The translations under genes were made by a program, and so were the position numbers. Below the pieces are notes generated by a model. It was not told the origin of the DNA and ran no database searches. It worked only from the letters and a program-made list of their open reading frames with translations. A stretch of 64,000 bases of DNA from Ananas comosus (Eukaryota > Streptophyta > Magnoliopsida > Poales > Bromeliaceae), in assembly GCF_001540865.1 (NCBI RefSeq), contig NC_033626.1:13360065-13424064 (forward strand), read 5' to 3'. This document shows, in pieces, positions 35,097-47,581 of this stretch; the first letter of the stretch is position 1; each line of letters starts with the position of its first letter.

Positions 35097-37807
35097 AGGA
35101 ATGTTGTTGAGTAAGAAAAAAATAATTAGATTTTTTGTACGATTCAGGGGAGTATAAATGAGCAATTTTGAAACCTTTAATGCAAAATTGCCGAATCTTT
35201 TCGAACTTGTTTTGATTTTATAAAAAAAAAGAAATTTCTAGAGCAGAAATAAGATTTTAAGCCTCAACAACCAAAGCCTTGCTTTGGTGCTTCTTATTTT
35301 GCTGTAGAAATAAGTTACCGAGGGTATTTTAATGTGTATATATATATATTTTTTGCTCTAGTATTTAATATCCCTGCTAAGTTTATGCGAATTGCTAGAG
35401 AACTCTTCTTAAATTACATTGAAACTCCTAAAATTCTTGAAAATTTGCTCTATTTTGATTAGGTGGAGAGCACAATTGACCAGGTTGAGGATGTGGGTTC
35501 CAAAGTTGTGGACTTCACCCTGAACATATTTAAGGTCTTGAGTGATACACTGAAGCCAGGGGTCGACGCCGCGCTTCCGGTCCTCAAAAGTGCTGGCGAG
35601 GAAGCGCTTAAGATTGCTTTGCCGGTCGTTTCAGATGCTTCTAAGCTGGCCAAGGAGGCTCTTCAGAGTGCTGGTGTTGATCCCAGCCCTGTTTTGTCTG
35701 CTGCCAAGGTTGATCCCTGTTATTTCTTTCTATTTCTTGTTTGAATTCGCCAATTTCTTCGAATGCTTTAATCGGATCATTATACGATGATATTTTAATA
35801 TCTTATATTCAACTCTGTAGACCTAACACTTATCAGATCGTGTAGTTAATGTTGGATCAGATTGTTTGCATGTGTGGGATCTTTTCAAGTTTCAATGTAC
35901 CATATTAACTACTTCACATTCTTATTGAGTTTTTGTAAACTCCACAAAGTTATTTAACATTCATGACAAGTAAATTGGTTTGCTCAAAGACTGATACTTT
36001 TTTTTATGTCAGTAGACAGTTGCAGATGCTGCGAAGCAGAGCACAAAGGTCATAGAAGGCGCAAAGCCTATTGCCTCTGCCACTGTTGAGACAATTGCAT
36101 CATCGGATCCTTCGGTGATTGTTGTATCAGCTGGAGCTTTATTTCTTGCGTATCTTCTCCTTCCGCCAATTTGGTCAGCAGTTTCTTTCAATCTTCGGGG
36201 TTATAAAGGTACATTATTTGGTTCAAGGCTATGAAATTTTCTTTTCTTGCCCACATAGTTTTTAAGAATTAGATTTTGAGAAGGTGGTTCAACATATCTT
36301 TAATCAGGAAGAAGCATTACGTCGCAGAGGAATGCTATGGCAATTTCCATACTATGAAGAAGGAGAAAATGTTTTAGTTTATTATCTATGCTGTGTTTAA
36401 TTTCGTCAAGTTACAGTGGATTGAATCGAAAATATATGGTGGAGTTCTTGGAAATTGTTTCAACAGAAAGTATGGCTAAAATTGTTTTGATGGCAACGCT
36501 CGCTCTAACGGAAAAAAACTTTTTGATCAAAACTTTTTTTGTAATTGTAGACAGTTCATTTAATTGATTTGAGATTTCAAAATCCGCAAAAGCTACTAGT
36601 GAATGACACAAGAAAATAGCTCTGGTACTCTATGAGTAAGATAGTAATGTTTTTTTTTATATTTTTTATTTTCATATAGCCTGAGTTGTAAGTGATTTGT
36701 TTTTTTTTTTGTTTTTTTTTTTTTAAAGAGTGTAAAAAACATGGGAACTTAGAAAGATCTGAGATTACACATCTACAGTTTCTGTGTTGGAGGTGGTCTT
36801 CATGACTTCATGTTAATGTCGAGTTCATTAATTTCTCTTTTTGGTAGGCGATCTCAGCCCTGCTCAATCTCTTGACCTTATTTGTTCGCAAAACTATCTT
36901 ATGATCGATATACGGTCGGAGAAAGATAAGAGTAAAGCTGGAGTACCTCGGCTCCCCTCTAGTGCCAAGAGCAAGATGATCTCTGTGCCGTAAGTCTTTT
37001 CCCCTCATAGCTTCTTACTTCAAGCAATTACGGAATAACCTGACAATGGAACCCCATTTTCTGTAGTTTGGAGGAACTACCTAGCAAGATAAAAGGCTTG
37101 GTGAGGAATGTGAAGAAAGTTGAGGCAGAAATAGTCGCAGTAAAGATTTCGTACCTCAAGAGAGTCAACAAGGGTTCTAACATCGTACTAATGGACTCGT
37201 AGGTTTTATTTAACTCAACTTTTACTTTATTAATCACTTTTTTTTTGTTATTTGTGGTTTTATTAGAATAAAGTTCCTGAAGTTTGATTTCCATTTTAAT
37301 GTGACTCAATTTTGAGAATATTGTAACTGAATGCTCCTCCCGCGTAACAGTTTTGAGTCTGATCAATATCATTGTTACAGTTTTCTTAGGTTGGTAGACT
37401 AAAATTGTTTGCGGAAAACTTAAAGGTGAAACAGAAATTCTGAGAGCACAATTGAAATCTGAAATCGGACTTTACGGACTAAATAAAATTGTTTCGATCT
37501 CTCAATTTTTTATTTCCCCTGTTAATGAGAGTATGTTGCTGAAATATGCAGGTATTCTGATACGGCGAAAACTGTTGCGAGGGCGCTAACTGGTCTTGGC
37601 TTCAAGAACTGTTGGGTCATGAAGGGTGGCTTCTCTGGGGGAAATGGATGGTTGCGAAGCGGACTAGGGACGGACTCGTACAATTTGTCGCTCGTCGAGG
37701 TTTTGTCACCTTCAAGAGTTATCCCAGCGGCCGCTGCGCGGTTCGGTACCACAAGCTCGACTGCTTTCCAGTCAAACAGGAAGCTTCTTCCGGGGAGTGC
37801 TGATTAG
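34796..37807 (+). CDS. CAS: Calcium-sensing receptor, chloroplastic
   Basis: Thylakoid membrane protein with a non-catalytic rhodanese-like C-terminus. In Arabidopsis it is needed for Ca2+-induced stomatal closure and is phosphorylated in the light. Exons: 34796-35041, 35463-35708, 36016-36208, 36848-36989, 37067-37198, 37552-37807; 404 aa. A Ser/Pro-rich transit peptide (about 1-50) is followed by a helical acidic region (VESTIDQVEDVGSKV, LPVLKSAGEEALKIALPV). One membrane span lies at about 195-220 (DPSVIVVSAGALFLAYLLLP). The rhodanese-like fold follows: GDLSPAQSLDLICSQNYLMI, DIRSEKDKSKAG, LEELPSKIKGLVRN, GFSGGNGWL, LGTDSYNLSL. Intron 1 starts with GC instead of GT (AAG/GCATTG); only this join keeps SLTK-VESTIDQ in phase. 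A (CT)n tract lies just inside that intron. Confidence 0.95.
35058..35094. repeat. (CT)n microsatellite at the start of CAS intron 1
   Basis: About 18 CT units beginning 16 bases after the proposed GC donor. Confidence 0.95.
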
Positions 37808-37809
37808 TT

Positions 37810-38660
37810 TATATATATTTTTTCTACCGCAGCTCTTGTTGTAATCAGTAATTTGTAACTTTGAGATAGATTCGTCGTCAGTTTATACAATATGCCGTTT
37901 CTTTGTGTCATCAGTTGTAGTGTTGTATGTGAAATTATTCATTTCATTTTACTCGGACCACATAGTTGCCATGGGTTCGCATTCTCTTAAAATGGAAAAG
38001 GATAATATTTAGTGGCTTGTAAAATTGAAATTTATTAGCTGATTCTTGTTTGATGTGACAGATCAGGTTTGGACAATAATTACGTGTGAGTCGCGACTAA
38101 AAAAGGACGGGTGCTATTTTTATCGCTTGCGCTAGAGATGATTTGTAGGAAAATTAGCAAGAGTTTTTATTTTTGTTCATGATTTTGGAACTTTGATGAG
38201 ACTCTTTTGAGGTTACGGTGTTTAAAAATATCCGTAAAAGAGAGGTGGTATGAAAAAAATCGAATCGGATCCTCATGTATTAGTATCCGACCCGGTAACA
38301 TCCCTATCTTCTTTTTAAAGCTTGCTACCGAACTTGACCAACCATTCCAATTATTCGTCCAATCACGTACTCTTTTTCTTTTTTCAAATAAAAAAGTTGT
38401 GCTCGATTTTAGCCCTTCGCCCACTACTAAATTGCTTCTCCCTCCCTACTCACAAAATAAAAGAAAAGGAAAAATTGCAACATTTTCGGGTTTTTCGGGT
38501 TAATTTTTTTGAGGATCACGTTAATGTAAATAAATCCGAACCCGCAGCATAACCAAGAGTGGCGTCGTCTTCTTACTCGTCGTCGTCGGAGGAGGAGAGA
38601 GAGAGAGAGAGAGAGAGAGAGCGATAGAGAGAGAAACACGCGGCGGAGCTCGGCGGAGAG
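37810..38660. other. CAS 3' flank and AAE upstream region
   Basis: Spacer of about 0.85 kb. A (GA)n tract at about 38590-38634 lies 40 bp before the AAE start codon and is probably in its leader. No other feature seen. Confidence 0.5.
38590..38634. repeat. (GA)n microsatellite before the AAE start
   Basis: About 20 GA units with one interruption, ending about 40 bp upstream of ATG 38676. Confidence 0.95.
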
Positions 38661-38675
38661 TATAGAGGGGTGCGA

Positions 38676-41600
38676 ATGGCGTACGCGGCGCTCGATCGGA
38701 TATGGTCGGAGGACATCGCCGCCGTCGGAGTGGCATCGGACGAGGCCGAGAAGCTCCGCGTGGCGCTCCGTGAGGTGCTCCGGGAGTCCGGGAGCTCGGG
38801 ACCCGAGGCGTGGAGGGAGATATCGAAGCGCCTCCTAAACCCTAATCTCCCGTTCGCTTTGCATCAGATGCTGTACTACGGGTGCTACAAGGATTACGAT
38901 TCCGATACTCCCCCCGCGTGGATTCCGAACATGTAATCCCCTCTCTCTCTCCTCTATCTCGAGGCTAATAAAAGAATTAGAAAAAGAAAATAGATGTTTT
39001 ATGATATTAGGTTGTTGAAATTTGGTTTTCAAATGTTTAGTCGGAGTCATTTCTGGGTTGTTTAGATTCAGTTGGATGCAGAAGAGCTTGTAGGCGAAAT
39101 TGGAAAAGTTAATAAGCTAACTACTCGTGGGTTAAATCTTGTAAATTTGAAGTAGCGTGATGCGATTAGAAGTAGCAAGATGAGTTTTTGGCGACAAAGT
39201 TTCGTTTCCTGGGGGAGGATATTGGAGAAAAGGAGAATAAAGATTAGTTTTTTTAAGATACCGTACTAAGTTGCGTGATTAGATAACACTTGTATCATAA
39301 AAGATGTCGTAAAATGTTCATCGACGAATCTCTTTGTTGTTTGCTATTTGCTCAGTTATTTTTCTGTCGCGACTGTTCCTCGAAATTTTGTTGAATGGCT
39401 AAGTATGAATGAGCAGAGAGGAAGCAGTCTCAACAAATATTGGTCGGTTATTAGAGAAGCGCGGGAAAGAATTACTTGGCTCGGCATATAACAATCCTAT
39501 AGCTAGCTTTTCGGACTTCCAGAAATTCTCTGTCTCGAACCCTGAGGTATTTCTGGAAAATTCCCATTGTTGGTTGTTCATTATGTAATATTACGAACGC
39601 AATTGGTCTCTATGTTTTTTTTTTTTTTTTAATATTCTCCTTACAGGAATACTGGAAAATGATTTTTGAGGAGATGAGGATAAAATTCAGCGTGCAGCCG
39701 TCATGCATTCTGCGTGAAAGTGATTCTTATCCTGGAGGTCAATGGTTACCCGGGGCTTATTTAAATTCTGCTGAGAATTGCTTGATTTTGAATGGTAAAA
39801 GAGATGCCGATGATGTCGTGGTGATATGGAGAGATGAAGGCTGTGATGACATGCCTGTCAATCGAATGACACTTGAGGAATTGAGAGCAGAAGTCTGGTA
39901 ATGTTTATATCATCAAAAGAGCCGTCTACTTTTGAACCTTTTTTCTTTGGCTGTCTACTTTCAATTTGAATGTGCTTGTTTTTTCTTTAATGCTCGAATG
40001 CGTCTGCTCTTGTCATCCTATTTGTTTCTCCGGTTAAAATGGGAATGCAACTTGTCTTTTCTTTTTCCTTTTTTTCTTATTGAAGAACACTTGTTTTCTC
40101 TACTAGTTATCTCATCTTAATCTTATTTCCATTATGTGTCCCGAGAGTTCTTTTTCCAGGAAATCTTTTTTTTTTTTCTATTGATATATCTAAGATAAAC
40201 TTTTATTATTCAAGTTGGTGAAAAGTAATAATGGCATTTAATTTTGCAGTACTGTGGCTAATGCACTGGACTCACTGGACTTGGCAAAAGGATCTGCTAT
40301 TGCAATTGACATGCCGATGCATGTGAATGCTGTAGTCATCTACCTTGCTGTTGTGTTAGCAGGCTATGTGGTCGTCTCCATTGCTGATAGTTTTGCTTCT
40401 ACTGAAATATCAACAAGACTCAAAATTTCAAATGCAAAAGCAATTTTTACTCAGGTCAGCATTTATCATTGCTGAATTGGATGATTAACTGGCGAGTTAT
40501 GCTTTTTTTTCTCTAAAGCTGTAATATTTTCTCTAGCCGGCCTAGACTTGCCTATTTTGCCTATGCTTAAGCTAATCTTTGTATTATTGGCATACAATTG
40601 CTGTCTTTCTTTGCTGGCAAATCTGTAATGCTGGTAGATAAGATAAATGTCCTTGAGTCCTCTTACAGATGAAATTCAGAGTTTGAGTATCCATTGAATC
40701 CTATCATTTTGGTTTATTTTTTATTATGCAGCTCTTTACTCTTTCGAAGCGATTTTGAACGCTCGTTTACTATTTAACTTTATGGTTGTAGGAATATATC
40801 ATTCGTGGTGAAAAGAAACTTCCCCTATATAGGTGCTGTAATGGTCTCTTCTTTTCATATACGCCAGACCTGGTAGATTATAACCCTTTCTCACGCTGTA
40901 ATTTTGGTATTTCAGTAGAGTTGTTGATGCTCATGCTCCGCTAGCTGTTGTGCTCCCTACAAAAGGCTCCAACTTCATAGCAGGATTGCGTGACGATGAT
41001 ATATCTTGGCATGACTTCTTGGGAAGAGTGAAACATATCAAGTATGAATTATGAAAGCCTTTTGCTCATGTGTTCCCTTTTCTCTTTCCACTTTTATAAT
41101 AAAAATATGGTTTTTTTTGGTCATTTATATTCTCAGGATTCCCTGTGAGTTGAGTATCTTTTAAATATTTTGAATTGTATGATGAGAGATCATGGTCAAG
41201 TGTGGTGCTAACTTTCGTCAAATTGCACTAACACCTAATAATTCGAATCTACTTGCTTTTCTATTCCAAGTTTCCGATGAAAGTAGATAGTAATTTATCT
41301 CATGAAGTATATTCTTGTAGGCGTTGTACAATGTTTCTCTATTTCTAGATATATAATGAAGTTTCTCGAGCTTTGGAGAATATAGATCTAAATCGACTAT
41401 CACACACAGCGGATATTTAGGAAGTTCTAAATCTTTATTACTTATTTGGAAACTACAGATATAATGATTACGTGGCAGTAGAACAACCCATAGAGGCCTT
41501 CACAAACATCCTCTTTTCCTCGGGGACTACAGGTGAGTTTCATTGTTCTTAATATTGCAGCCTTTTTCTGCATCCTATAAACAAAGGTAGGCTTCAGTAG

Positions 41601-41916
41601 TTGTAATAGTTGTGTTTTCAATAATTATGTAGAGCTAAATTAGGTTCCTTGGCCTATTATCACAATAACAGTATCACCTAAACATTATCAGATATCACCA
41701 GTAGTCCTAAATACTATCTAGCTTGCTTCTTTTCCTTTTTCCTTTGCTTGGAATGCTGTTTATGCTGAATGGGTACAAGGATACAGCACAAAATGGTGTA
41801 TAACAGAAAAATCACGTGCAGCATGTGTGTATATCATGTTAAATCAAATATGTAAGTTGCGACCTTGCAGCCTTAGTGTGTCAGTGAAAGTTTCTATGTT
41901 CATTCTTATATGTACT

Positions 41917-41954
<38 letters not shown>

Positions 41955-44674
41955 AGGATTTAAGTGTCGTGGCACGAGGTTGTGTCGGAAACTTACCGGC
42001 ACGGTGCGTGCCGAGCCGTGCCGAGCCGTACCGATACGTGCCGGTCAAAAAAATTCTTGTGTGCCGACACATAATAGTATGAAATATTTATTTTCTTTAG
42101 CAACAAAATATTCTAACTATTTATTATGTCCTTTTATCACATCTTTTGAACTTTATTGAGGAAATTACTTACTAATTTAAAGAATAGAAGGTTTTGAGCT
42201 GTGCCATCGGCACGGGATCTGTATCGTGCCGGTATCTTGTTGGCACGATACGGCACAGTGGATACGGTCCGTGCCGACGGGCACTTAAAACCTTGTATAT
42301 ATATATATTTACATCTAAATGAAGCATATACCAGTATTGAATCCTTCACCAGATAAAGGAGTGCCAAACTTGGACAAAGGAAAACTTGTTAGGAAAATTT
42401 ATTTCGTAATGTTTAAGTCCATAAAAAGTCCATGAAACCTCCCCACTTCTTCCAAACTTAATTTTGGATTTTTTATAATAAATTAGTTTGATTAATTTCT
42501 CATCTAGTATAAGCTTTTCTGTGGGTCTTTGGATATTTAATCAGTTATATCATATTTCATTATTCCCAAATGTCAAATTACCTTCTTTGTTTGTCCTTTC
42601 TCAGGGGAACCAAAGGCAATTCCATGGACACACGCAACTCCTCTAAAGGCTGCTGCTGATGCATGGTGTCATATGGATATCCGCAAGGGTGATGTTGTTG
42701 CATGGCCTACTAATCTTGGTTGGATGATGGGCCCTTGGCTTGTTTATGCCTCATTACTGAATGGAGCTTCCATGGCACTATACAACGGCTCCCCTCTTGG
42801 TTCAGGTTTCGCAAAGTTTGTGCAGGTACATTAAATTCAGACACAAAATTCTTGGATATGATGATACTTTTGACTGGTTAGCCACATTGCTTTGCCTTCT
42901 CTTTTGGACTCGGTGGGCACTTGGTAGTGTACTTACCCAATGTTTTAATGGCTTCTCATCTGCATGTATTTACACTATTTATTGTCTTCTTCTTGATACT
43001 ATTGAATTGTGTGAACAACTTACAAAACTCAAAAAACATTTCCGCTTATAGTACGGAAACTTTTTTTTCCTTTAATTGGTAGGATGCTAAGGTAACAATG
43101 CTTGGCGTGGTTCCAAGTATTGTCCGTGCTTGGAAAAACACAAATTGCACTGGGGGCCTTGATTGGTCTACTATTCGGTAAGATAAAGTTCCAGATTGTG
43201 CAGCTTTTCAGTTTTCATATGTTACCTTATCAGTTTAGCGACCATAGGAATAGAAGTGCATCGAGTTGCTTTCCCAATTCCCGTACTAGAAGTCGTGCCC
43301 ACATGATCTTCTTTCTTTTCTTCTTTACACATTGGTAGATGCTTTGGCTCCACTGGAGAGGCATCTAGTGTAGATGAGTACCTATGGTTGATGGGAAGAG
43401 CGAACTACAAGCCTGTCATTGAGTACTGTGGAGGCACAGAGATTGGAGGCGGATTTATTACCGGCTCACTGCTACAGCCTCAAGTGTTATCTGCATTTAG
43501 TACACCTGCTATGGGATGCAGCCTATTTATTCTTGACAGTGATGGAAAGCCACTAGTAAGTTTAATTCAGCATCTCATTCTTTAATGGAAGCTTGCATAA
43601 ATGTGGTTAAAATTGTTAATCCTTTCATTTACTGTAGTTTAGAAATTTAGGGCTTTTAGGAAAAGTTTTGCAAGCAATTGCTAAGCAGTGTTTACCATGT
43701 TCTGTTCTTTAAATTGTAGAAGAAGCTTGCATAAATGTGGTAAAATTGTTAATCCTATCAGTCAATGTAATCTAGAAATTGTATTAGGGGTTGTAAGAAA
43801 AGTTTTGCATGCAATTGCTAAGCAGCGATTACCATGTTCTTTTCTCTAAATTGCAGCCGCCGAATAAAGCTGGGATTGGAGAGCTAGCTCTTGATCCAAC
43901 AATGTTTGGAGCATCTACCACCTTACTAAATGCTAATCATTATGATGTCTATTTCGCAGGCATGCCAGTTTGGAATGGGAAGGTAATAGTAAATCTGAGC
44001 CTTTGTTGTCGCCCCAAAGAATTTGTATGTTTTCAATCTAAGATATCAAATGCAGGTTCTCCGAAGGCATGGGGATGAATTTGAACGGACAGCTGGAGGG
44101 TATTACAGAGCACATGGTCGTGCAGATGACACTATGAATCTTGGTGGCATTAAGGTTAAACTCGAAACAAAAGTAAATCGACTCCAAGACCATAACTAAG
44201 CTTACGTAATTCAATTGATATCACTGTTTGATATTTATGCTTAGGTAAGTTCCATTGAGATCGAAAGAGTTTGTAATGGAGTTAAAGATACAATTCTCGA
44301 GACTGCTGCTGTTGGGGTCCCACCGCTTGGTGGTGGTCCTGAACAGTTATTCTTGGCAGTCGTCTTCAAAGATCAGAGTAATGTGAAAGAAGACCTGGAT
44401 CAATTGAAGAGGGAATTCAACTCTGCTTTGCAGAAGAAACTGAATCCTCTCTTTAGGGTACTCTTTTACCTTTTGCTGATATTCTTTCTTTTCCTTGCTT
44501 GGAAGGTGGTATGTGAAATGTGTACAAACACATAATATTTCATTATCTTTTCCCTCTTAACAGGTTTCATCTGTCGTTGCTGTGCCATCTCTTCCTCGAA
44601 CCGCGTCAAATAAAGTCATGAGAAGAGTTCTGCGGAAAGAATTCTCTCAGCAGAGTCAACGGGCTAAATTCTAA
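38676..44674 (+). CDS. AAE18: Acyl-activating enzyme 17/18-like (AMP-dependent synthetase)
   Basis: ATP-dependent activation of a carboxylic acid to its acyl-CoA through an acyl-AMP; Arabidopsis AAE17/18 are annotated as peroxisomal. Exons: 38676-38932, 39417-39546, 39647-39897, 40250-40454, 40792-40832, 40916-41041, 41459-41532, 42605-42825, 43083-43177, 43339-43555, 43857-43982, 44056-44154, 44245-44457, 44564-44674; 721 aa, usual size. Landmarks: ACS-type N-terminal region ([19 protein letters not shown]), phosphate-binding loop [74 protein letters not shown] with the hinge and adenylate-binding Asp, and [14 protein letters not shown] with the C-terminal catalytic Lys region. The C-terminus AKF is not a standard PTS1. 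Intron 7 holds a MITE; intron 10 has a duplicated 3' end. Confidence 0.95.
41954..42298. mobile_element. GTGCCG-rich MITE in AAE intron 7
   Basis: The left end TACAAGGATTTAAGTGTCGTGGCACG pairs with the right end, whose reverse complement begins TACAAGGTTTTAAGTGCCCG. The ends are rich in GTGCCG/CGGCAC inside an otherwise AT-rich intron. (TA)n tracts (41922-41953 and 42297-42308) lie on both sides, consistent with insertion into a TA microsatellite. Non-coding, about 345 bp. Confidence 0.7.
43588..43856 (+). repeat. Tandem duplication of the 3' part of AAE intron 10
   Basis: Copies at 43588-43721 and 43722-43856 (period about 134 bp) share GAAGCTTGCATAAATGTGG, AAAATTGTTAATCCT, AAAAGTTTTGCA, GCAATTGCTAAGCAG, ACCATGTTCT and the acceptor-like AAATTGTAG / AAATTGCAG. 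The true acceptor is the second one, at 43855-43856. Confidence 0.85.
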
Positions 44675-44953
44675 ACAATCCGATCTTATCTATTTACAAT
44701 GTCACAAGTTGATGCTGCAGTGTATAGTATGTCTCCTGTAATCTCCGAATTCTCTCAAGTATATTAATTGTTATGCATTCTCTGTCCTTTTCTAAATTTT
44801 CAGATAAAGCAATTATTCTCCATGCAGCTATTATTGCTGCTATCAGAAATGTATAATCTGCTTAATACCATTTCTAGTTTGAAAACAAAAAATGTTATTA
44901 ACTAACAAATTTTGAATTTTTCGGAGTACACAACTTAATTGCAATTTAGGGAT

Positions 44954-46918
44954 CTACACTCTCAGCATCTGAAGCAGCATGTCATTCCACACATCTATCG
45001 GCCCAGGCAAACACCAGTGCACGCAATCGTTGTACAGTGTAACTTTCTCGTTCGCCCGGTGCCCGTATCTGCTTGGGTGCCCATCGGGCCTCAACAACAT
45101 TGCTTCTGTAGTATCCATCAGCATAAGTTTCACCCCCTTCTTTCTCGCTTCCTTCTCCGCTTCCCTAAATTCCTCTACTTGCATGTTATAAAACTCGGCC
45201 TCCAATCCCTCCAACCTTGTATCATTGCTTCGAAACGGCCATGTCCGCATACAGTTTCCTCCCTTGTTCCATTCTCCATTCTCAAAGTGAGATGGTGACA
45301 CCGTTCTTAAAATCATCTTTCCTTTGAAGTTAAGCTCATTGATGGTTCGGAGTGCAGTTCTAAAAGCCATTCGGTGAGAGTAGCGGAGAGTTAGGTCCGT
45401 CACATTGTCGTCTAGGCAGTAGTGGCAGCCAACGAGCCGACCCTTCTCGTAGAACATTGAGGATCGAGTGAACCAGTTGCTTGCTGACATGATTATGTAG
45501 TCGAACCGGCTTATTTGGGAGGCCCAATTGTCGTCGGCTTCATCGAGGTAGAGGTTCCATAGGCCGGTGTGAGTTGGGCCGTTTGAATCTATTTCATGGG
45601 CTTTGATCAGAAAAGGGGACCAGAAGATCAAAATGGTGAAACCGTAGCTTCTGAAGATCATGCGTTTGAAGTTTGGGTCCCTGGAATCAGAGATGTCCTT
45701 TGGGTGCTCTACCTGAAAAAAAAAAAAATTATATTTTGCAAGCACTGATCCCAGAAATTTCGTGTGCTATGCTCTTTATTACTATGTATGATTTTTGATT
45801 CTTTTCATCTTCACCTGTATTTCTAGTTAACATAATGCATCATTAATAGTTACAAATATGATTCTATAATGGTAAGATTTTATATGTCTGAAAACGCATT
45901 CATGATTATTGTAGATAACAGAATAGAGTTCAAAGCGATCGACAAGAAGTTGAACCTGTGACATTCAAGACTGTATAGAGAACTTCAGGAGAAGAAATCA
46001 TCAGAATGCCATAACTGAATCATCATATGCGAATGCAGCATCAGGTAATCTACGCCTTCTCACCCAATGGCAAACAATCCTAATACAATAGATGAAGCTT
46101 GATTTTTATTTTTTTTTTCCCTTTTCTGTCTTTATGGGCCTTTGATAGTGAGATCTAATTTCAAATGGGTCTTTACTTGCTGTGTAAACTACAATACATT
46201 CTACTGCTGAGAATTTTTCAATCATGGATTTGTGTGGCTTCAGGTCAGACTGGGTGTACACATTTTATTTACATAGTCAATAATTATTAGTAAATCTTTT
46301 GAGGGATTTCCATTCGATGCAAATCGAAAAATCATATTTTCTAAATAATATTGGCTGTGTCATTACCTTTGACAAGAGACACATCAAGGACTGCATATGG
46401 TTCCTAGCCAAGGAGTCCCCCACAAATGCCAGGGATCTGTTCCTCATGAGATCGAGGAACCTCTCTGGGTCGAACCGCGGGAGTTTGCATCCCTCGGGCT
46501 TCCATTTCCACTTCAAGAAGTTGAGGTCTGGTTTGCCATACTTGATGCAGTTCTGGTGCTCTTGGATCATAAAACAAGTCATGTTTGTGTAGTATGGCAT
46601 CTCCGGATCCCAAATCCATTCTCCCTTGAATATGTTACACTCTTTAACCAAGCTAATAGAATTCGAATTAGGAGGAAAGGGAGAAGAAGAAGAAGAAGAA
46701 GAAGAGGAAGAGGAAGAGGAAGAGGAAGAAGAAAGAGGAGGATCACTTGTAGGAGAAAAAGAAACTTTGTATGGGTTGGGGTGAAGAAAAGAGGGCTTAT
46801 ATAAGCTGATGATGGTGAAGAATAGAAGGATTAGCGCTGAAACGAAAACTAATTTTGAAACACTTTGTAGGTTGTGATGATGCCTCAAGAAGGGGAGTTT
46901 GATTAGAGGAGACCTCAT
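44954..46918 (-). CDS. TBL: TRICHOME BIREFRINGENCE-LIKE (TBL19-21 type) polysaccharide O-acetyltransferase
   Basis: Golgi type II membrane protein that transfers acetyl groups to cell-wall polysaccharides (xylan, mannan or xyloglucan in characterised members). Two exons: 46918-46367 and 45712-44954; 436 aa. A membrane anchor lies at about 20-42 (LVFVSALILLFFTIISLY), then a poly-Ser linker of about 17 residues from an (AGA/TCT) run. The TBL domain follows: CNIFKGEWIWDPEMPYYTN, CIKYGKPDLNFLKWKWKP, the GDS motif (Gly167-Asp168-Ser169 in [14 protein letters not shown]) and the C-terminal DxxH (Asp413, His416 in DCVHWCLPGP). The intron between exon 1 and exon 2 is about 650 bp and phase 0. Intact. 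A truncated sister copy lies 3.3 kb upstream. Confidence 0.94.
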
Positions 46919-47581
46919 TGAAGAGTTAGAAGAGGAGGTCAGAGAACCAAGGTATGAATTAGCGCTTGAGACTCAGAAAGAACGGGGCTAGTTCCTTTAT
47001 TTTCGTTCATAGAATATATCCAGTGTTGGAGTTTAGGTAAGTGTCGTGCGGGCCATGTTCTCCACTTGTTTGTATATAAAAACTTATATTATCTGATTCA
47101 CATGGCTGAGTTGGCACTACAAGCCCATCTCATCATCTTCAAGCTTCAACCCTTAGATGTGTTGTTGATTTCGTCACTATTATTATCTTAGGTCTTCCAA
47201 ACCCACTTCTAATATTGGTCCACATCGATTGAGGTTACAAATAGATCGTTTGCAATAATCTATAAATTCAATAGTATATTTCTTTCAAAGATCGCTCATG
47301 TGATTCTCATGGCCACCGACATAGACTAGAGGCACTGATTGACTAAGTAAATTAATTTTTCAGTGGAAGCAGTACTGGACTGCATGTCTTGTTTAAATTA
47401 CTAATAATAGTTTTGGGGGCAAGAACAGATCACAATGTCAGGTGTAATGGTCCTGTTTTATGCTGGGTGTGTGTGTGTGTGTTGTAATTTTCAGAACTCC
47501 AGGCTGGGAAACTAATATTTTTATAAACAAATTAAGATCACTGTCAGATCTTGGGAAGACTTTACTTAGAGTTAGGGATTC

